This document shows, in pieces, positions 7,880 through 16,091 of a DNA stretch of 32,582 nt (position 1 is the stretch's first letter; each line of letters opens with the position of its first letter). The notes below the pieces were generated by a model. It was not told where the DNA came from and made no database searches. It saw only the letters and a list, made by a program, of their open reading frames with translations. The stretch is from Chryseolinea sp. (GTDB lineage Bacteria > Bacteroidota > Bacteroidia > Cytophagales > Cyclobacteriaceae): contig JAICGJ010000052.1 in NCBI GenBank assembly GCA_025923195.1, forward strand, positions 1 through 32,582, in the 5' to 3' direction. Both the position numbers and the translations under genes were made by a program.

Positions 7880-9109
7880 ATGGATATTGTCCGGCAGGAA
7901 GTAGACAGACTTTACAAAAAGGATTTTGGACGGCTGGTGACGGCTGTGCTCTACTCAACCCGTGATTTTGGTCTGGAAAGTGCAGAAGATATTGTGCACG
8001 ATACATATGCTGCCGCACTAAGAGACTGGGCAGCCCATGGCATACCGGAAAATGCAACGGGTTGGCTATATAAAGTATGCAGGCACAAAACACTGAATAA
8101 GATCAGAAAAGAAAAAAGGATCGAGGGCCTGCATGAGGATGCAGGGCTTGAGTCCATGGAAATCAAGTTTACAGAATCCATCCTGGAAGATCACCAGCTA
8201 AAATTGTTGTTTGCCTGCGCTCATCCGGACCTTGCCCCCAAAGCACAGGTCGTCATAACATTAAAGTATGCCATCAATTTAAAGGTCGAAGCTATTGCTA
8301 AAATACTCGGTATGACCATTGATGGTGTCGATAAACTCCTCTTGCGCGCACGTCAAAAAATACGCGACGAAAAGATATTATTCGAGGAACCGATCACCCA
8401 GCAGTTGGTCAAGCGACTTGCCATGGTTCATAAAGTGCTTTACCTGATATTCAATGAAGGCTACAAATCATCATGGGGAAAGCAAATCATGAGGGAAGAG
8501 TTATGCGAAGACGCCCTTATCATGACTAAAACGCTTATCGATACAAGATTGGCCAATAAAGAAACTTATGCATTATATGCATTGATGCTATTCAATGCCG
8601 CGCGATTTAAATCACGGTTCGGGGCATTAGGCGAACTGCTTGATCTTGAAAATCAGGATAGGTCACTTTGGAATAAAGAACTCATTTTGTTAGCAAAGAA
8701 TTTTTTGCTTCAATCCCGTGATGAAGACATTACAACTTATCATGTGGAAGCATCGATCGCATATGTACACTGTTCCGCTGCCAATTTTCAATCGACGAAT
8801 TGGAACACGATCCGGAAGCTCTATGAACAATTGCTTAGCGACAATTCGAATCCCTTCATTGAACTAAACTATGCCATTGCACTGTACCACGCGGGGGAGG
8901 CAGGCCGTGCCTTCGAAATATTAATTAGACTGCACCGACATCCGGTGATGAACCAATATTCCCTTTTAAATGCAACGTTGGGTAAGTTTTATCAACTAGA
9001 GGGAAAAGCTTCGCTTGCCCGGCAATACCTGCAACAGGCACTGAAGCAAACGAGTTTCATCGCTGAGAAGAACTTTATCTCGAAAATGATTGACAAGCTA
9101 AGCGACTAA
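7880..9109 (+). CDS. ECF42-type sigma factor with C-terminal TPR-like extension
   Basis: This is an alternative RNA polymerase sigma factor. From ATG 7880 (409 residues) it has region 2 (from DFGRLVTAVLYSTRDF to HKTLNKIRKEKR), then region 4 (from LLFACAHPDLAPKAQVVITL, with the helix-turn-helix ILGMTIDGVDKLLLRARQKI). A DUF6596-type domain follows, containing KVLYLIFNEGYKSS, and then helical TPR-like repeats to the end. At more than 400 residues it is about twice the size of a minimal ECF sigma factor, as expected for ECF42. A TTG six codons upstream overlaps the DGPF gene; the ATG directly after that gene's stop is preferred, implying translational coupling. No anti-sigma factor is adjacent, in keeping with control through the C-terminal extension. 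Confidence 0.92.
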   Translation: MDIVRQEVDRLYKKDFGRLVTAVLYSTRDFGLESAEDIVHDTYAAALRDWAAHGIPENATGWLYKVCRHKTLNKIRKEKRIEGLHEDAGLESMEIKFTESILEDHQLKLLFACAHPDLAPKAQVVITLKYAINLKVEAIAKILGMTIDGVDKLLLRARQKIRDEKILFEEPITQQLVKRLAMVHKVLYLIFNEGYKSSWGKQIMREELCEDALIMTKTLIDTRLANKETYALYALMLFNAARFKSRFGALGELLDLENQDRSLWNKELILLAKNFLLQSRDEDITTYHVEASIAYVHCSAANFQSTNWNTIRKLYEQLLSDNSNPFIELNYAIALYHAGEAGRAFEILIRLHRHPVMNQYSLLNATLGKFYQLEGKASLARQYLQQALKQTSFIAEKNFISKMIDKLSD

Positions 9110-9120
9110 CCGCAAGTCGG

Positions 9121-9139
9121 GCTTATTGAGGTTATAAGC
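9121..9139. terminator. Weak hairpin between convergent genes
   Basis: GCTTAT (9121-9126) and ATAAGC (9134-9139) form a six-base stem with a seven-base loop, between the ends of the ECF42 gene and the universal stress gene. There is no strong T-run on either side, so termination activity is doubtful. Confidence 0.25.
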
Positions 9140-9166
9140 TAAAAGTTAAGGTAAGGGATAACAAAC

Positions 9167-9979
9167 CTATTCTGTAATTACCAACACTGGTACATCGGCC
9201 TGTGTGGTCAAGTGACGCGAGACGTTTTTATGTAACAGCTTATCAAAGAAACGTGAGTTTGATCGGACAGTGCAGAGCAAATCAATCTTGTTAATACGAA
9301 TAAAATCGATAATGCCACTTAAGCGACATCCATTCTGGTGAGTCGGGCTTTTACCGTTATTGCTGGGTTTATAACTTTCATTTTCAAGCCACTTTAATAC
9401 GCCCTTTGCATTTGCAAAATAACTTGAATTGACGTTTACCACAGAAAGCTCCGTCGATACCTTCTTTATTATATCGAACACAGGTCCAAATTGAATCTGA
9501 TGATTGGCGTTGACTTCTGAGGCTAAGACAGCGCGGGAAGGAATCTTAGGGTTATGTGATTTAGGAACCACCAACACCGGCACACTTGTATTTCTTGTCA
9601 GATAACCTACCAGGCCTTTCGAATCGTGGCGCTTGCTTGTGTCTCTGCCGATCACCACCACATTCGGTCTTTTCTCGTCAATTTGTTTTATGAGCTGATT
9701 GCGAACATTTCCAATTACAATTTCATCCTTAACGTTGACGCCATCCATAGAAATTATTTCCCTGAGCGATCTTATTTTCTGTTGAGCTTTTTTTAAGAGC
9801 CGGTCCATGGCAAACGATAATACAACAGGATTTTCTGAGTCAGGCAGTTCCTCAAGGTCTATAACATGACAAATCTTTATTCTTCCCTCTGTATTTCTGG
9901 CAAGTATTGTCGCGTAATGAAGCGCGTTGTAAGAGCATTCGGTGAAATCCAGAGGAACAAAATATGTGAAGTTTTCCAT
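9167..9979 (-). CDS. Universal stress protein, tandem UspA-like domains
   Basis: This 270-residue protein has two UspA-like halves. The first (residues 1-140) starts MENFTYFVPLDFTECSYNAL and ends with VVVIGRDTSKRHDSKGLVGYL and VPVLVVP, resembling the nucleotide-binding and C-terminal motifs of UspA. The second half is degenerate but closes with the same VPVLVI pattern. Such proteins often modulate transport or stress responses and may bind ATP; the G-2x-G-9x-G type motif is not intact in the second half. The start lies 11 bases after the SulP stop, so the two genes form one transcription unit. A regulatory role for the transporter is inferred from this arrangement only. Confidence 0.85.
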   Translation of the reverse strand: MENFTYFVPLDFTECSYNALHYATILARNTEGRIKICHVIDLEELPDSENPVVLSFAMDRLLKKAQQKIRSLREIISMDGVNVKDEIVIGNVRNQLIKQIDEKRPNVVVIGRDTSKRHDSKGLVGYLTRNTSVPVLVVPKSHNPKIPSRAVLASEVNANHQIQFGPVFDIIKKVSTELSVVNVNSSYFANAKGVLKWLENESYKPSNNGKSPTHQNGCRLSGIIDFIRINKIDLLCTVRSNSRFFDKLLHKNVSRHLTTQADVPVLVITE

Positions 9980-9990
9980 AAATGTATTTG

Positions 9991-11613
9991 TTATTGTTCA
10001 ACTTCTGCTTTTTGAGGTTTTTCTTTGATGTAATTTCGACCTAACTCAGAACGGCTTTTATCCCGAATAAGTGTCACTTGAATGTTCTTATTATTAGCCT
10101 GATTCTTGAAGTCGTTAATTATCTCAAGTACGTCGTGATCCACAACGAGAGATTTGCTCATGTCAATTACTAAATGCGCTCCCTTCGGCAATTCATTTAG
10201 CTCTTTCCTAATCCTGCCTTTATTTAAGAACACCACTTCTTCCGCCAGGGTCATTTTAACCTTGTCGGATCCAGCATCAGTCTGTTCGCGATGCAGGAAG
10301 TGGGAATTCTTATAGCTATTGCGCAATATGATGACGATGGCAACAACAGTACCGATAGCTATGCCTTTAAGAAGATCGGTAAAGACAATTCCAACGATGG
10401 TCGCAATGAATGGCAGGAACTGGCTCCATCCTAGGCTTGCCATTTGCTTGAAGATTGACGGGTTAGCCAGCTTGTAGCCAATAACCAACAGGATGCTGGC
10501 CAGCACAGCCAGGGGCACCATATTTAGTATATCTGGAATAAGGATTATACAAAGTAGAAGAAGAATGCCGTGGAAGATCGCCGAAAATTTTGTCTTTCCT
10601 CCAGATTGTACATTGGCTGAACTTCTAAGGATAACCTGCGTGATCGGTAGGCCGCCGATCAATCCTGAAACAATATTCCCGGTGCCCTGTGCCATTAACT
10701 CGCGATTCGTATCCGTGACGCGTCTGTAAGGGTCCAGCCTGTCGGTGGCCTCAACGGACAAGAGAGATTCCAGGCTCGCAACTATTGCCAAGGTAAGGGC
10801 AACCATCCAAACGTCTGGCCGAAGAATGCTGGAAAAATCAGGTCCCGTAAACTGGTCAAAAAATCCACTCATACTTTTCGCCACAGGTACGTTGACCAAA
10901 TGGTCAGAGCTCAAAGACCACTGCGGAAAATATGTATTGGTAACAAGTTGGTACGTTATTCCTGCCATTACGGCAACGAGCGGACCTTGTATTAATTTTA
11001 AGACGGCATATTTTTTCACCAGATGTGCTTCCCAAAGGAATAAGATTGTCAGCGAAATGATGCTAACTACAATGGCGCCGGGAGTGATCGCATCCAACAT
11101 ATGCACGAGCTCCGAAAATGTGTTGTGTCCATCAATCTGAACGAAACTAAAATCCCCTTCGTAGTCGGCATCATATCCCAGTGCATGTGGGATTTGTTTT
11201 AGTATAATAATGATGCCGATCGCTGTCAGCATGCCTTTTATCACTGAAGAAGGAAAGTAATAAGCTATTACTCCAGCCTTAAGCAGGCCCAGAATGATCT
11301 GTAAAGCCCCTGCGATGACCAGGGCTACCAGAAAGACGGGGAAAAATTCCAATTGCTGAATCGCCGCTAGTACTATGACGGTTAGACCGGCGGCGGGGCC
11401 ACTTACTCCAAGAGATGAATTACTGAGCGATCCGACGACAATACCTCCAACAATCCCAGCAATTAGCCCTGAAAAAAGTGGCGCGCCGCTAGCTAGCGCG
11501 ATTCCCAGACACAGGGGGACTGCCACAAAAAAAACAACGATACCTGCAGGAACATCATATCGTACCGATGAAAATATACCCTCTCTCCAATGTAAAGTTG
11601 GTTTCATAGCCAT
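9991..11613 (-). CDS. SulP family inorganic anion transporter with STAS domain
   Basis: This 540-residue permease takes up an inorganic anion across the inner membrane; sulfate or bicarbonate are the usual substrates. It shows the SulP start (FSSVRYDVPAGIVVFFVAVP), the conserved GLIAGIVGGIVVGSLSNSSL and VSGPAAGLTVIV segments, about 12 membrane helices in total, and LSVEATDRLDPYRRV in the transport core. A cytoplasmic STAS domain occupies roughly the last 90 residues (HLVIDMSKSLVVDHDVLEI). The short charged tail ends in KPQKAEVEQ. The substrate cannot be read from sequence; relatives next to carbonic anhydrase are bicarbonate importers, but no carbonic anhydrase is in view. It is followed at 11 bases by the universal stress gene. 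Confidence 0.92.
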   Translation of the reverse strand: MAMKPTLHWREGIFSSVRYDVPAGIVVFFVAVPLCLGIALASGAPLFSGLIAGIVGGIVVGSLSNSSLGVSGPAAGLTVIVLAAIQQLEFFPVFLVALVIAGALQIILGLLKAGVIAYYFPSSVIKGMLTAIGIIIILKQIPHALGYDADYEGDFSFVQIDGHNTFSELVHMLDAITPGAIVVSIISLTILFLWEAHLVKKYAVLKLIQGPLVAVMAGITYQLVTNTYFPQWSLSSDHLVNVPVAKSMSGFFDQFTGPDFSSILRPDVWMVALTLAIVASLESLLSVEATDRLDPYRRVTDTNRELMAQGTGNIVSGLIGGLPITQVILRSSANVQSGGKTKFSAIFHGILLLLCIILIPDILNMVPLAVLASILLVIGYKLANPSIFKQMASLGWSQFLPFIATIVGIVFTDLLKGIAIGTVVAIVIILRNSYKNSHFLHREQTDAGSDKVKMTLAEEVVFLNKGRIRKELNELPKGAHLVIDMSKSLVVDHDVLEIINDFKNQANNKNIQVTLIRDKSRSELGRNYIKEKPQKAEVEQ

Positions 11614-11638
11614 TTGAATTATAAGGCTAGATTACAAA

Positions 11639-11671
11639 ACCGAGATTAGACTGAAATTAGAGGCAAATTAG
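11639..11671. promoter_or_regulatory. Three 11-bp direct repeats, likely response-regulator site
   Basis: Three consecutive units ACCGAGATTAG, ACTGAAATTAG and AGGCAAATTAG repeat with an exact 11-bp period. They fill the 64-bp gap between the histidine kinase stop and the SulP start. OmpR/PhoB-family regulators bind direct repeats of this spacing, and such a regulator is encoded just upstream, so the array is probably its target at the SulP promoter. Confidence 0.6.
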
Positions 11672-11677
11672 AAACAC

Positions 11678-13060
11678 CTAAGAATCAGGGTCTGGCCATT
11701 CAATATCCTCTGCCAGCGGAAGACTAATGGTTACCGTGGTGCCCTCATTCAACACCGACTTGACATCGAATATACCCTTATGAATTTCAATAATCCGTAA
11801 CGTCAGAGGAATGCCAATTCCTGTGCCTACAATTTGACGCACATTCTCCGCCCTGAAAAAAGGCTGCGTGATTTTAGGGATATCATCTGGCGGAATACCA
11901 ACACCGGCATCCGTGACCCGTATTACGACCATATCATCTTTGATACTGAAGTCTATATCAACCACGTTATCCGACGAAAACTTGCTGGCGTTGTCGTAAA
12001 TATTTATCAGCGCCGTCTCCAGCAAGTTCTTGTTACCATAAATGAAGGCTTCCGATTTCGTAGGACGGGTAATTAAATCAAGTCTTAATTGATTATTGGG
12101 ATTTAATAAATCATACTTTTTTCTGGCATCCTGAACGAGGGCTTTTGGGTCTATATTTTCCCGTTTGATGTCCATTGCCCCGTAGCTGATAGAGGACAGC
12201 TGAAACAGATTATTTACTAACAAATGGAGCCTGTCAGCTTCCAATGAAATGTTTCTTAGCGACTCTTTATAATCGTCCAGTGAACGATCCTTGGTCAACG
12301 CCACTTCCGTCTCTCCTAATATGGCCGTTAAAGGATTTCGGATCTCATGAGAGGCATTTGCGACAAATAGCTTCTGCATATTAAATGCTCCTTCCAGCCG
12401 ATCCAGAAGTTTATTAAAGGCAATAGCCATTTCTCCTAATTCATCGTCTGGATTAAAGACATTCAAGCGTTCGTGCAAATTACTTCCACTAATCGTATTT
12501 GCTTTATGGATTTTTTTTGAAATCGGCCAAATCAATCGTTTCGAAATGTAGTAACTCAAAATCGAAACAACGATGATCGCTCCCATGATACTCAGTGTGA
12601 TAATTGTGCGCAGGTTCCTTAGAACCCTCATGCCTACTTTATCAACGGCCGTTATTATTACGGCATAATTGCCTTCTCTTAAATGAAAAACACGTCCTGC
12701 TCCCTGTATGGTGTCACTATAAAAGTAGGTCTCTTCACGATCAATAAGTGATTCCAAGAAGTCGGCAGGGTATTTGTTTTTTAGATTGTCCTGCCAACCT
12801 GGAGATAGCTCTGCCACTTCTTCGGTTTCATCCGGCAGGGTATTAACAAATTGATCACGGATCTTTATGTAATCAACTTCAGAAAAGGTTGACCTTTCAA
12901 GAAAAAATTTCTCAGCGATATCTACCCTGGTCCTTAACCTTTGGAAGAATTCATTCTTCCTGTATTGCGCCGAAAAGTAAAAGACAGATATGCCAAAGGC
13001 AAGAATGATCAATGCCGAGGCCATACTGAAATACAAAGTTAATTTATGCCGTATCTTCAC
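11678..13060 (-). CDS. Sensor histidine kinase
   Basis: This 460-residue membrane kinase senses a signal outside the cytoplasm and phosphorylates the response regulator encoded immediately upstream. Domains in order are an N-terminal membrane helix (about 8-30), a periplasmic domain (about 31-150), a second helix (about 151-173) and a HAMP domain. Then come HisKA with the H-box NASHEIRNPLTA (phosphorylated H238) and HATPase_c with the N-box NIYDNASKF and the G-boxes DAGVGIP and GTGIGIPL. The GTG start at 13060 places MKIRHKLTL at the N-terminus and overlaps the regulator gene by 17 bases, so the two are translationally coupled. The signal is unknown; the adjacent anion transporter suggests an anion- or ion-related cue. 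Confidence 0.93.
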   Translation of the reverse strand: MKIRHKLTLYFSMASALIILAFGISVFYFSAQYRKNEFFQRLRTRVDIAEKFFLERSTFSEVDYIKIRDQFVNTLPDETEEVAELSPGWQDNLKNKYPADFLESLIDREETYFYSDTIQGAGRVFHLREGNYAVIITAVDKVGMRVLRNLRTIITLSIMGAIIVVSILSYYISKRLIWPISKKIHKANTISGSNLHERLNVFNPDDELGEMAIAFNKLLDRLEGAFNMQKLFVANASHEIRNPLTAILGETEVALTKDRSLDDYKESLRNISLEADRLHLLVNNLFQLSSISYGAMDIKRENIDPKALVQDARKKYDLLNPNNQLRLDLITRPTKSEAFIYGNKNLLETALINIYDNASKFSSDNVVDIDFSIKDDMVVIRVTDAGVGIPPDDIPKITQPFFRAENVRQIVGTGIGIPLTLRIIEIHKGIFDVKSVLNEGTTVTISLPLAEDIEWPDPDS

Positions 13061-13733
13061 GGTGAGTATCCTTAATCGTGTATCCCATACCCACCACGGT
13101 CTTGATTAGCGGAACCGGAAAATCGTGATCAATTTTTTTCCGAAGATAATTGATGTACACTTCTACGACGTTAGTGCCTAGATCGTGATTGATATCCCAC
13201 ACATTTTCCAGGATGTAGGTGCGTGAAACCACCTGATTTTTATTGAGTAAAAGGTACTCCAACAATCGGAATTCACGTGCGGTAAGTTCAATTCTTTTTC
13301 CGCCCCTTGTGACTTCCATTGCTTTAGTATCCATTTTAAGATCGTCCACGGTTAAAACTCTGTTCACAACGGTTTTCCTACGTGCCAATGCATATACCCT
13401 CGCCAGTAACTCGCTGAACTTAAAGGGCTTTGTCAAATAATCGTCAGCGCCTATGGTTAGGCCCTTTACTATATCATCGGTTGTACCCAATGCAGTCAGC
13501 ATCAACAATGGCGTTTGATCACCATGTTCATCTCTCAATTTTCTGCACAACTCCAGTCCATTCATACCGGGCATGACAATATCAAGGATTATCACATCAT
13601 AACTATCTGCCAAAGCGATGTTCAACCCGGTTACGCCGTCAAATGCCTGGGCAACCTGGATGTTATATTCCTCCAGGCCTTTCCGGATAAAAGAGGCCAC
13701 ACGTTGTTCATCTTCAATCAATAGTATTTTCAA
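13044..13733 (-). CDS. OmpR/PhoB-type response regulator
   Basis: This 229-residue transcription factor has a receiver domain (residues 1-120) with the acidic pair E7-D8, phosphoacceptor D51, switch T80 and lysine K102 in LTKPF. A winged-helix DNA-binding domain follows (ELTAREFRLLEYLLLNKNQVVSR to VVGMGYTIKD). The start is TTG at 13733: the conserved MKILLIEDE begins there, and no in-frame ATG precedes it, which suggests low translation. The gene overlaps the kinase gene by 17 bases. Its likely target is the 11-bp repeat array in front of SulP. OmpR-type members bind exactly such tandem direct repeats. Confidence 0.94.
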   Translation of the reverse strand: MKILLIEDEQRVASFIRKGLEEYNIQVAQAFDGVTGLNIALADSYDVIILDIVMPGMNGLELCRKLRDEHGDQTPLLMLTALGTTDDIVKGLTIGADDYLTKPFKFSELLARVYALARRKTVVNRVLTVDDLKMDTKAMEVTRGGKRIELTAREFRLLEYLLLNKNQVVSRTYILENVWDINHDLGTNVVEVYINYLRKKIDHDFPVPLIKTVVGMGYTIKDTHREDTA

Positions 13734-13931
13734 AGGTAGGTCGTTTTTATTCTGATGAATTTACGTAAAATCGATAGAAACGGCACTGGGGATTTTACCA
13801 ACGGCATCTGTGATACTTGCGAACCAAAAATTATCCTGGCCTAAAATACGTAACAGGCAATGGTCTTAAAACGAATGCGGTGCAGTATCCTGATCCGGAC
13901 TGAACGACAACCAAAATGTGTTACGTGTCGG

Positions 13932-15206
13932 CTATCCAAATAAGAAATAAGCAATTACCAGGGTAATAAGAACGTTAAAAGTCTGGGCAATCAGAAACCC
14001 GTACAACGGCCTTTTGTTGTTCTCATTAAAGAGATCTGAGAATTTTGTTTCTAACCCAATGCTAGTAAAGGCCAATACGAACCACATCCCCTGGATGCTT
14101 TTTAAACTTCCTTTGACGCTGTCTACGATTTCAGCATTTAACATAAAAGAAAATACCAGTGAGGCCAGAACAAAACCTAAAACAAATTTCGGAAAACGCT
14201 CCCAGATCAGTCGAGCCGTTGGCTTTGATACTTTTCCTTCCTTATCCACTCGACCACTGTAAGTCCAATAAACGCTTATCGCAAACGCCGCTAGCCCGAG
14301 CAATACGTTTTGTGAGAACTTCACGATGGTACTCACTTTCAGTGCTGTATCTCCTACAAGACTTCCGGACGCGACTACCGCACCCGTGGTATCAATGCTG
14401 CCTCCGAGCCACGCTCCTGTTACATCGTCCGGAAAATGAAAATACTTTGCGATATACGGCATAAAGATCATCATCGGGATGGCGGTGATGAGCACCAAAG
14501 AAATCACATACGATAATTTTTTAGTATCTCCCTTGATGGCGCCCGCCGTCGCAATGGCTGCTGAAACCCCGCAGATGGATACGGCGCTGGAGATCATCAT
14601 CGTAAGCTCCTCGTCAATTTTTAACTTTTTGCAAATCCAGAAGGCAAAATACCAAACGCTTAATACCACCAGCAAAGCCTGGATGAGCCCAAGGCCTCCT
14701 GCTATTAGTATATCTGAAAAAATTATGGTGGTACCCAATAGCACCAGCCCTATCTTTACAAACATTTCGGCAGACAGGGAATCTCGCATCCAGTCAGGCA
14801 GCGTGAAAACGTTGCTAACGGTTAGTCCGATCGCAAGACTAAATATTACCGACTCCAGGTTTAGCGCCCGCACTTGATGGTTGCCGGACAGAACTAGCGC
14901 AATGAGGGTGAGACCAAAAAGTACAGGGTAAGTGCGCAGTGCATTTGTCACCGATTTGTTGATAAGGAAAGTCGCCAGAATGGCTATCCCAAAAACAAAT
15001 GAAAATTGCAGTAACACCCTACTTAGGTTCTCCCCTGTAAGAACCTGCCCGAGGAGTTCTTCGCGATTTTTCCATGAGAAGGACGGTACAGGAATTTCAA
15101 GACCAACAATTGAAAGCAGAATAATAAGAAATCCAACGACCACCACCATCCAATCTTCATGCATGGAGAATCGTTTGAAAGTGGACGTATTGTTCTTATC
15201 AGTCAT
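13932..15206 (-). CDS. YeiH/UPF0324 family putative sulfate exporter
   Basis: This 424-residue inner-membrane protein belongs to the UPF0324/YeiH family, annotated as putative sulfate exporters; the transported substrate is not firmly established. The hallmark SICGVSAAIATAGAIKGD lies near residues 210-228, followed by DVTGAWLGGSIDTTGAVVASG and VKFSQNVLLGLAA. About ten membrane helices are visible after a cytoplasmic N-terminus of some 20 residues. It stands in the same direction as the two-component and SulP genes but is separated from the regulator by 198 bases, so it is probably transcribed on its own. Together with SulP it suggests coordinated control of an anion. Confidence 0.9.
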   Translation of the reverse strand: MTDKNNTSTFKRFSMHEDWMVVVVGFLIILLSIVGLEIPVPSFSWKNREELLGQVLTGENLSRVLLQFSFVFGIAILATFLINKSVTNALRTYPVLFGLTLIALVLSGNHQVRALNLESVIFSLAIGLTVSNVFTLPDWMRDSLSAEMFVKIGLVLLGTTIIFSDILIAGGLGLIQALLVVLSVWYFAFWICKKLKIDEELTMMISSAVSICGVSAAIATAGAIKGDTKKLSYVISLVLITAIPMMIFMPYIAKYFHFPDDVTGAWLGGSIDTTGAVVASGSLVGDTALKVSTIVKFSQNVLLGLAAFAISVYWTYSGRVDKEGKVSKPTARLIWERFPKFVLGFVLASLVFSFMLNAEIVDSVKGSLKSIQGMWFVLAFTSIGLETKFSDLFNENNKRPLYGFLIAQTFNVLITLVIAYFLFG

Positions 15207-15644
15207 TGCGAAATCAAGTTAAGGTCCGGGTCCAAGGCAAATATAGATTCTTTGGCCTTAAGTTAAGCCCACTCATGATGATGAACGTATTTATGAAGGG
15301 TTAATAGTTCTGTAAGCATATGATATAGGTTTGTATGTTAGTTGAGACACGCTCCGATGGGTAATTTTTTGCTCATTGTGAATTGGAACTGTGGATCGAG
15401 AAATTTAATTCCGGGAATTTTTTTTACAGCGATCTCACCGATCCTCAGGTATTTTTTTACACAGTCAAGTTTTATGGGACGGCTTAGGGCTGATTTGGGT
15501 CTTTATGAGTGGGCTACACGCGTAAATTGATTATTTATTCATCCCCCGTCAGAAATTGACATATTATTTGCTGGCATATCTACAAAGTCAATGCAACTCA
15601 CTGGCTATTTACCATACTGTTACCACTAGAAAAACGGCTTTGAA
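15207..15644. other. 438-base divergent intergenic region
   Basis: This gap separates the YeiH-family gene (leftward) from the single-domain receiver gene (rightward). A TAnnTTTG-type box for the leftward gene lies at 15238-15245. The 62-codon plus-strand frame inside (15342-15530) has no recognisable features and is rejected. Nothing else could be assigned. Confidence 0.5.
15238..15245 (-). promoter_or_regulatory. Candidate -7 promoter box TATATTTG
   Basis: On the minus strand the sequence reads TATATTTG, an exact match to the Bacteroidota -7 consensus TAnnTTTG, about 32 bases before the YeiH-family ATG. The expected TTTG element about 20 bases further upstream is not clear, so this rests on one box. 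Confidence 0.4.
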
Positions 15645-16049
15645 ATGTTTAAAAAAATTACGTTGGTGGAAGATGACAGCGACTGTTCAATCATTTTGAA
15701 TAAGGTGCTATCAAATGCAGGATATGAGGTCAATACGCTGTCGGAGGGTAAGTCGATCGTAGAGAACAATTTTTCGCTCCCAGATATATTTATCCTTGAC
15801 AATTTCATGCCTATGATCCAGGGAATTGCGCTTTGCAAGTTTCTCAAATTACAGGCGAGGACAAAGTCGATTCCGGTTATCATAATTTCCTCCAATAACC
15901 AACTAAAACAAAACGCTTCCGAAGCAGGCGCAACCTCTTTCTTAGGCAAACCTTTCCACACCAGAGACCTGCTAACCACTATTGACGCAATATGGAATGA
16001 GCAAAAACATGAAAAAGATAAGAAGGTCGCTTCTGGTAATGAAGATTAA
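15645..16049 (+). CDS. Single-domain response regulator (CheY-like)
   Basis: This 134-residue protein consists of one receiver domain with no output domain. Key residues are all present: E9-D10-D11 in LVEDDSD, phosphoacceptor D52 in FILDNFMP, switch S82 (a serine in place of the more common threonine) and K102 in LGKPF. The last 20 residues are a charged tail (EQKHEKDKKVASGNED). Such proteins act as phosphate shuttles or bind a partner protein. No kinase is adjacent on the same strand, so its partner is unknown. It converges with the DUF255 gene, 42 bases apart. Confidence 0.9.
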   Translation: MFKKITLVEDDSDCSIILNKVLSNAGYEVNTLSEGKSIVENNFSLPDIFILDNFMPMIQGIALCKFLKLQARTKSIPVIIISSNNQLKQNASEAGATSFLGKPFHTRDLLTTIDAIWNEQKHEKDKKVASGNED

Positions 16050-16091
16050 CTATTAAAAATTAACTAGAGATTGCTTAAGGCTCCGATTGGG

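Noticed and set aside
15342-15530. 62-codon plus-strand frame in the YeiH-receiver gap
   Set aside because: No recognisable family, no ribosome-binding context, and it is not co-linear with its neighbours.
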